Shown in pieces: positions 19,356 through 22,908 of a stretch of 22,908 nucleotides of DNA. How positions within the stretch are numbered: position 1 is the stretch's first letter; the number at the start of each line of letters is the position of its first letter. The notes beneath the pieces are model-generated. The model was not told the origin of the DNA. It saw only the letters and a program-made list of their open reading frames with translations, and did not search any database. A program made the position numbers and the translations under genes. Origin of the DNA: Gnetum montanum. Its lineage: Eukaryota; Streptophyta; Gnetopsida; Gnetales; Gnetaceae. The DNA is taken from contig MNCI01021483.1 of the NCBI GenBank assembly GCA_015680685.1, positions 274,041-296,948 on the forward strand. Direction: 5' to 3'.

Positions 19356-20076
19356 TGTAAGTTGCAATAGTTTGTAGTCTCCCACTATGAGTAGGTTCAA
19401 GTTGTAGCTACTCTTAGGAGACTATCCAAACTTTTTTCTAAAAATTGAAAACCGTCAATGTGCATTTAGAAATAAACTAGAATCCCTTGGATGTGGTTTC
19501 TTAGGCAAAATTTCTAGGTTACATTAACTTCTAGCCCAACCAAAAGTATGTGAATGATGCCACTCTAGCCTCCTACAAGTCATAGGTACTCATAGTTAAA
19601 TAAAGCCATTAATAACTAGTGTTACTCATTGTACTTGTAGATAATCATAGCTAGCTCTAAAATAGAGGAAAGATCTTACTAGTGTGATAGCTATCAACTA
19701 TAGTCAAACACAATTCCATTAGTACTAAGTTAAATTACTAGTGTGTGCTACTATGATCCATAATTATCCACATTTTAGGTAAATCTAGAGCATTATCACT
19801 TATTAATGAAAGTAGTGACTCTAGCCATAGCTTTATGAAGGGATGTGATACACTTCTGTATATCACAACTTATAGTAAAGTCATACTTGCTACATTATTG
19901 TTGATGTGAGTATGACCTATACTAGATTAAAAGCATGAGCATAATATTATAGGTTTAGCATTGAAATTTACAATTTTTATCTTTTGGTATTGACAATGAG
20001 ACACAACAACTTGTATTTATGAGGTAAAGTTTTAAATGAATTTGGGTAAGAAACTATCACTATCTAAGAGTCATAG
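19356..20076. other. Unassigned A+T-rich segment after the integrase break
   Basis: This sequence is unrelated to integrase and starts TGTAAGTTGC at 19356. It shows no coding frame of note. A nested hairpin lies at 19375-19424. The TG at the break could be the end of an inserted LTR element, in which case GAAGT just before it would be the target site. No PBS, TATA or CA end confirms this. Confidence 0.4.
19375..19424. repeat. Nested inverted repeat (hairpin) next to the integrase break
   Basis: Outer arms TAGTCTCC (19375-19382) and GGAGACTA (19417-19424) are perfect inverted copies. Inner arms GAGTAG (19389-19394) and CTACTC (19408-19413) are also perfect, around a 13-base loop. Such a structure could fold in DNA or RNA. 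Confidence 0.8.
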
Positions 20077-22908
20077 TGTAACACCCTACTAACTAGGATA
20101 TAACACCCCATATGTTTGGTTTCTTGGTATATATGTTCCTTAATCAAGATTGTGTTGCTTTGTTCTTGAGTGTCTTCTACATGTTAGTAGTTTGATATAT
20201 TTTATATTTATACAATTTTTATTTCATGCTAATGAGCTTTCGAATGCATGTACGAATTAATGTTATTATAAATATTTTTGGTATCTATCTATGTGTATGT
20301 GTATGTATGTATGTATATTTCCATTCAAAAAATGTGTACTAATCCTATTTCTAAGTGTGATAGGATTTAACGAGAGGCTTGATTGGGAGCATGTCATTAT
20401 TGTTGATCTATGGTTTACTTGATATTCCTTAGTGGATATGTTATGGCCTTGCTTAACGTCTTATGTTGGTAGCCACTTGAGTCATATTTAATTTAATTAT
20501 TTTAATATTTTTAATTTTATAATATTTATTAGGATATCTTTGGATAGTTGTTTATTAGCATATGATTCATTAATTTTTGGTATTTCTGAATGTTACATGA
20601 GAGTAGAAGAAGTTATGTATGTGATGAGAGAGATTAATGAAAGTATTCTTTTAGTTCAACTCTTGTTTTTGATAATTGGTAAATTTTTTTTATTTTCCAT
20701 GAATTTTGATAATCTTTCATCAAAACATACATGACTTTTTCATTCCAAACATCTTGATGCTTTTCAAAAGATGATGGAGAGGTATTGCTAGATATTGAAG
20801 ATTATGGAATTTGAATTGGTTGTGCTTTTGAGTGGATCTTTGTTTTGTTTATTATTCTCATGTGGCTTTCATTATATATTTTATAGGTTTGTAATATTGG
20901 ATCCTTTTCCATTTTATTTTGTATATGTAGGTTTTATGCATAATATGTGATATCATTTTTGTAAATTGACTTCTTAGATTTAATGTGTGTTTATGGATAA
21001 TCTGAGTATTATTTTTGACTATTTGAGAAATAAGATTTATGTAATTCTTATTTAGATTAATAATTATGTAGAAATAATTTTTGGATCTATGGGTTTCTTG
21101 ATTTGGTATTTTTTTTTGTTGTAATTTCTTTTTCTTAGTCTAGGGTTTCAAGGTGTAGAGAATTAGTTTGGAAGATTATATGTTGATTAGTAAAACATCT
21201 ATCCATTTTTCATATTTTTTAAATAAGGTTAAATATATAGCTTTCTAGAATCCTCACGAAATTATCTAAAAGTTATAAAAAATAAAATCCTAAAATATAT
21301 ATCACAATTTTATTTATTAGAAAATATTTCTAAACGATCTAAAAATGTAGAAAATTTCATGGAACTAATTTAGGATACTATACCTTTCAAAATACAAAGA
21401 ATCAAACTCTAAAATATTATATTTATATTTAAATATATAATATATTTGAGATACAAATCAAATCACTTAACATGTTATGTTATATTGGATTTATGATTTT
21501 CTTTCTCTCTACTGTGTAGACTTAATTAATTTTAGTAGCATAAATTTGAAAACTTGTATCTTTCAAGCTATAGGAGATCTTGATCTATGATTTTAGATAA
21601 ATATTTTAATTTATCTTAGCTTTTAAATTATTTTTTAATTATAAGAAAATTTTATGGTATCTTTGAGTTATAGTCATTTTACTATTAGTCATCTTTTCTA
21701 TTCATGTTTCAGGTTGATTCATAAAGCATAGATTCATGGATTAAGTTATCTTCGTATGATAGATATATATTTAACATTTTAGTGAAAACTAGATATAAAT
21801 ATTATTTTTCATATTAAAAATAAATATTTAGCAAATTCAAGGTAATGATAGCATTCTAATAGTCTTACCTGCTATTACACATTTGGACTATGATTTGATT
21901 CTAGACTTAATGTGGAGTCATAGAGACATTTATACCCTATGCTAAAATAAAATGTTTGGTTATGTGTGTTCATGGTTCAAATATGATGTGTTGGTATTAC
22001 TCTATTTTTTCCTCTTTTATTGTTGTTACTTATTTTAATCCCCTTTAAACTTCATTCTATTCTCCTTTTGAAATTGGATGGATCTTTTGGTTGTTTTGGA
22101 ACATGTTGGATTTTTGGATATCTTGATTTTTTTATTTTAAATAATATTTTTGGTTTTCTACCATAAAAATTTGATTCTTTATGTTTGGTTTATTGTTGGG
22201 TATTTGAATAATGGAGCTAGCATCAAGTTGTGTGGTTAGTTAAAGATGAGTTTCATAGAGATATTTGGTGATTGATCCATAATGAGATGCATTAGTGTGG
22301 CTTTTGTTGTAGGCCCCATCCTAAATAAGTTTTTGATTTCATGATTCATTATTCTTTTTTTTCAGTACCTTCAAAAGATTAGAAGTGAGTCTTAGTAGAC
22401 ATCTCAATCACTATTAATTTGTGAACATTTGAAGTATGTCTTGGAGATGCTTCTCATTTAATTTGAGACTAATAGTGAATCCACAAGCATGGTAGTTAGA
22501 TATTTGGTTTGGATATATTAGAAAAGTTCACACAACAACTTTGATAAAAATTTAACATCGAGTGTGGTGCATGCTAGTATCCTTCTTTGTAGGTTGATGG
22601 GGGAAGTGATAATTTATTTGAGTTAATAATTTTTGGTTTGGATTGATATGACTGTATGATCTTGATTGTTGGTTGTGTGCCTTTGCTAACATGTTTTGTA
22701 GGATAGCTATGCTCCACCTAGCTACCATGATATTTGTCCATTTTTCTATTAGATATTGTGACAAGATTCCTTGATTAGTTCTATGTTGATATTTCCTTTT
22801 TATTATAGGTTGATTGTATTGGGTGAAGATTGGAGATCTTGGATGATTTATTGATTTTTTTCATGAGTAATTTATGATGTCATATTTTAAAATTTTAGCT
22901 TTGAATAT
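20077..22908 (+). mobile_element. Possible start of a long LTR running off the window
   Basis: TGTAACACCCTACTAACTAG at 20077 resembles the TGTAACACCC start seen in LTRs of several plant gypsy families, Tekay/Del among them. ATAACACCCC repeats the word 20 bases on. The following 2.8 kb have no protein motif on either strand; open frames at 20540-20734 (plus) and 22552-22764 (minus) look like chance. Non-coding sequence of this length suits the long Tekay/Del LTRs. No PBS or CA end is in view, so the call rests on about ten bases and the lack of genes. Confidence 0.3.
20282..20318 (+). repeat. TATC / TATG microsatellite
   Basis: TATCTATCTATG runs into TGTATGTGTATGTATGTATG and ends in TATATTT. 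It is a simple tetranucleotide tract with no assigned role. Confidence 0.85.

Noticed and set aside
19985-20000. PBS-like TGGTATTGACAATGAG
   Set aside because: The match is short and the sequence before it has no CA end of an LTR.
20540-20734. Plus-strand 64-codon frame
   Set aside because: No motif, A+T-driven composition and no supporting context; likely chance.
22552-22764. Minus-strand 70-codon frame
   Set aside because: No recognised domain and no neighbouring coding signal; its length is not remarkable in this composition.

Overview
The window looks like intergenic DNA of a large-genome seed plant, and a gymnosperm is plausible. It is packed with old, broken Ty3/gypsy LTR retrotransposons. 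I see no intact gene, no convincing host exon, no tRNA or rRNA and no CRISPR array. The assignment to plants rests on the lineages seen: a Tat-type element with the extra RNase H before integrase, an Athila-like gag and primer-binding site, chromovirus-like pol, and an initiator-tRNA-Met PBS.

Layout. (A) 1-4501, plus strand: the 3' half of a Tat-lineage element. It has RNase H and integrase (1-1572), a 36-38-bp tandem array (1595-2125), a long 3' untranslated region, and a 3' LTR ending at about 4501 with U3 sub-repeats, a G-box and a TATA box. This part is visibly richer in G+C than the rest. (B) 4502-6482, minus strand: the 5' end of an Athila-like element, with an 881-bp LTR (5602-6482, 7-bp terminal inverted repeats), a PBS and a decayed gag. 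Element A interrupts the gag. (C) 6483-11379, minus strand: a chromovirus-like element with its 5' LTR at about 9928-11379, then protease, reverse transcriptase and RNase H. Its RNase H is cut by the LTR of element B. (D) 11380-14098: an A+T-rich spacer with nothing I recognise. (E) 14099-19355, plus strand: a second element of the same family as C, with LTR, PBS, gag, protease, RT, RNase H and the first half of integrase, broken at about 19355. (F) 19356-22908: A+T-rich DNA with no coding signal. It holds a hairpin and, from 20077, an LTR-like start that may open a long LTR.

Order of events. A sits in the gag of B, and B sits in the RNase H of C, so C is oldest and A youngest. This fits A having few stops and C being riddled with them. 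C and E are related copies in head-to-head (divergent) orientation, with matching LTR lengths and matching internal landmarks.

No element here can encode a working set of proteins. The damage is strongly biased to C-to-T and G-to-A changes: CAG or TGG codons turned into stops, catalytic Asp into Asn, zinc-binding Cys into Tyr. That is what deamination of methylated, silenced DNA is expected to leave.
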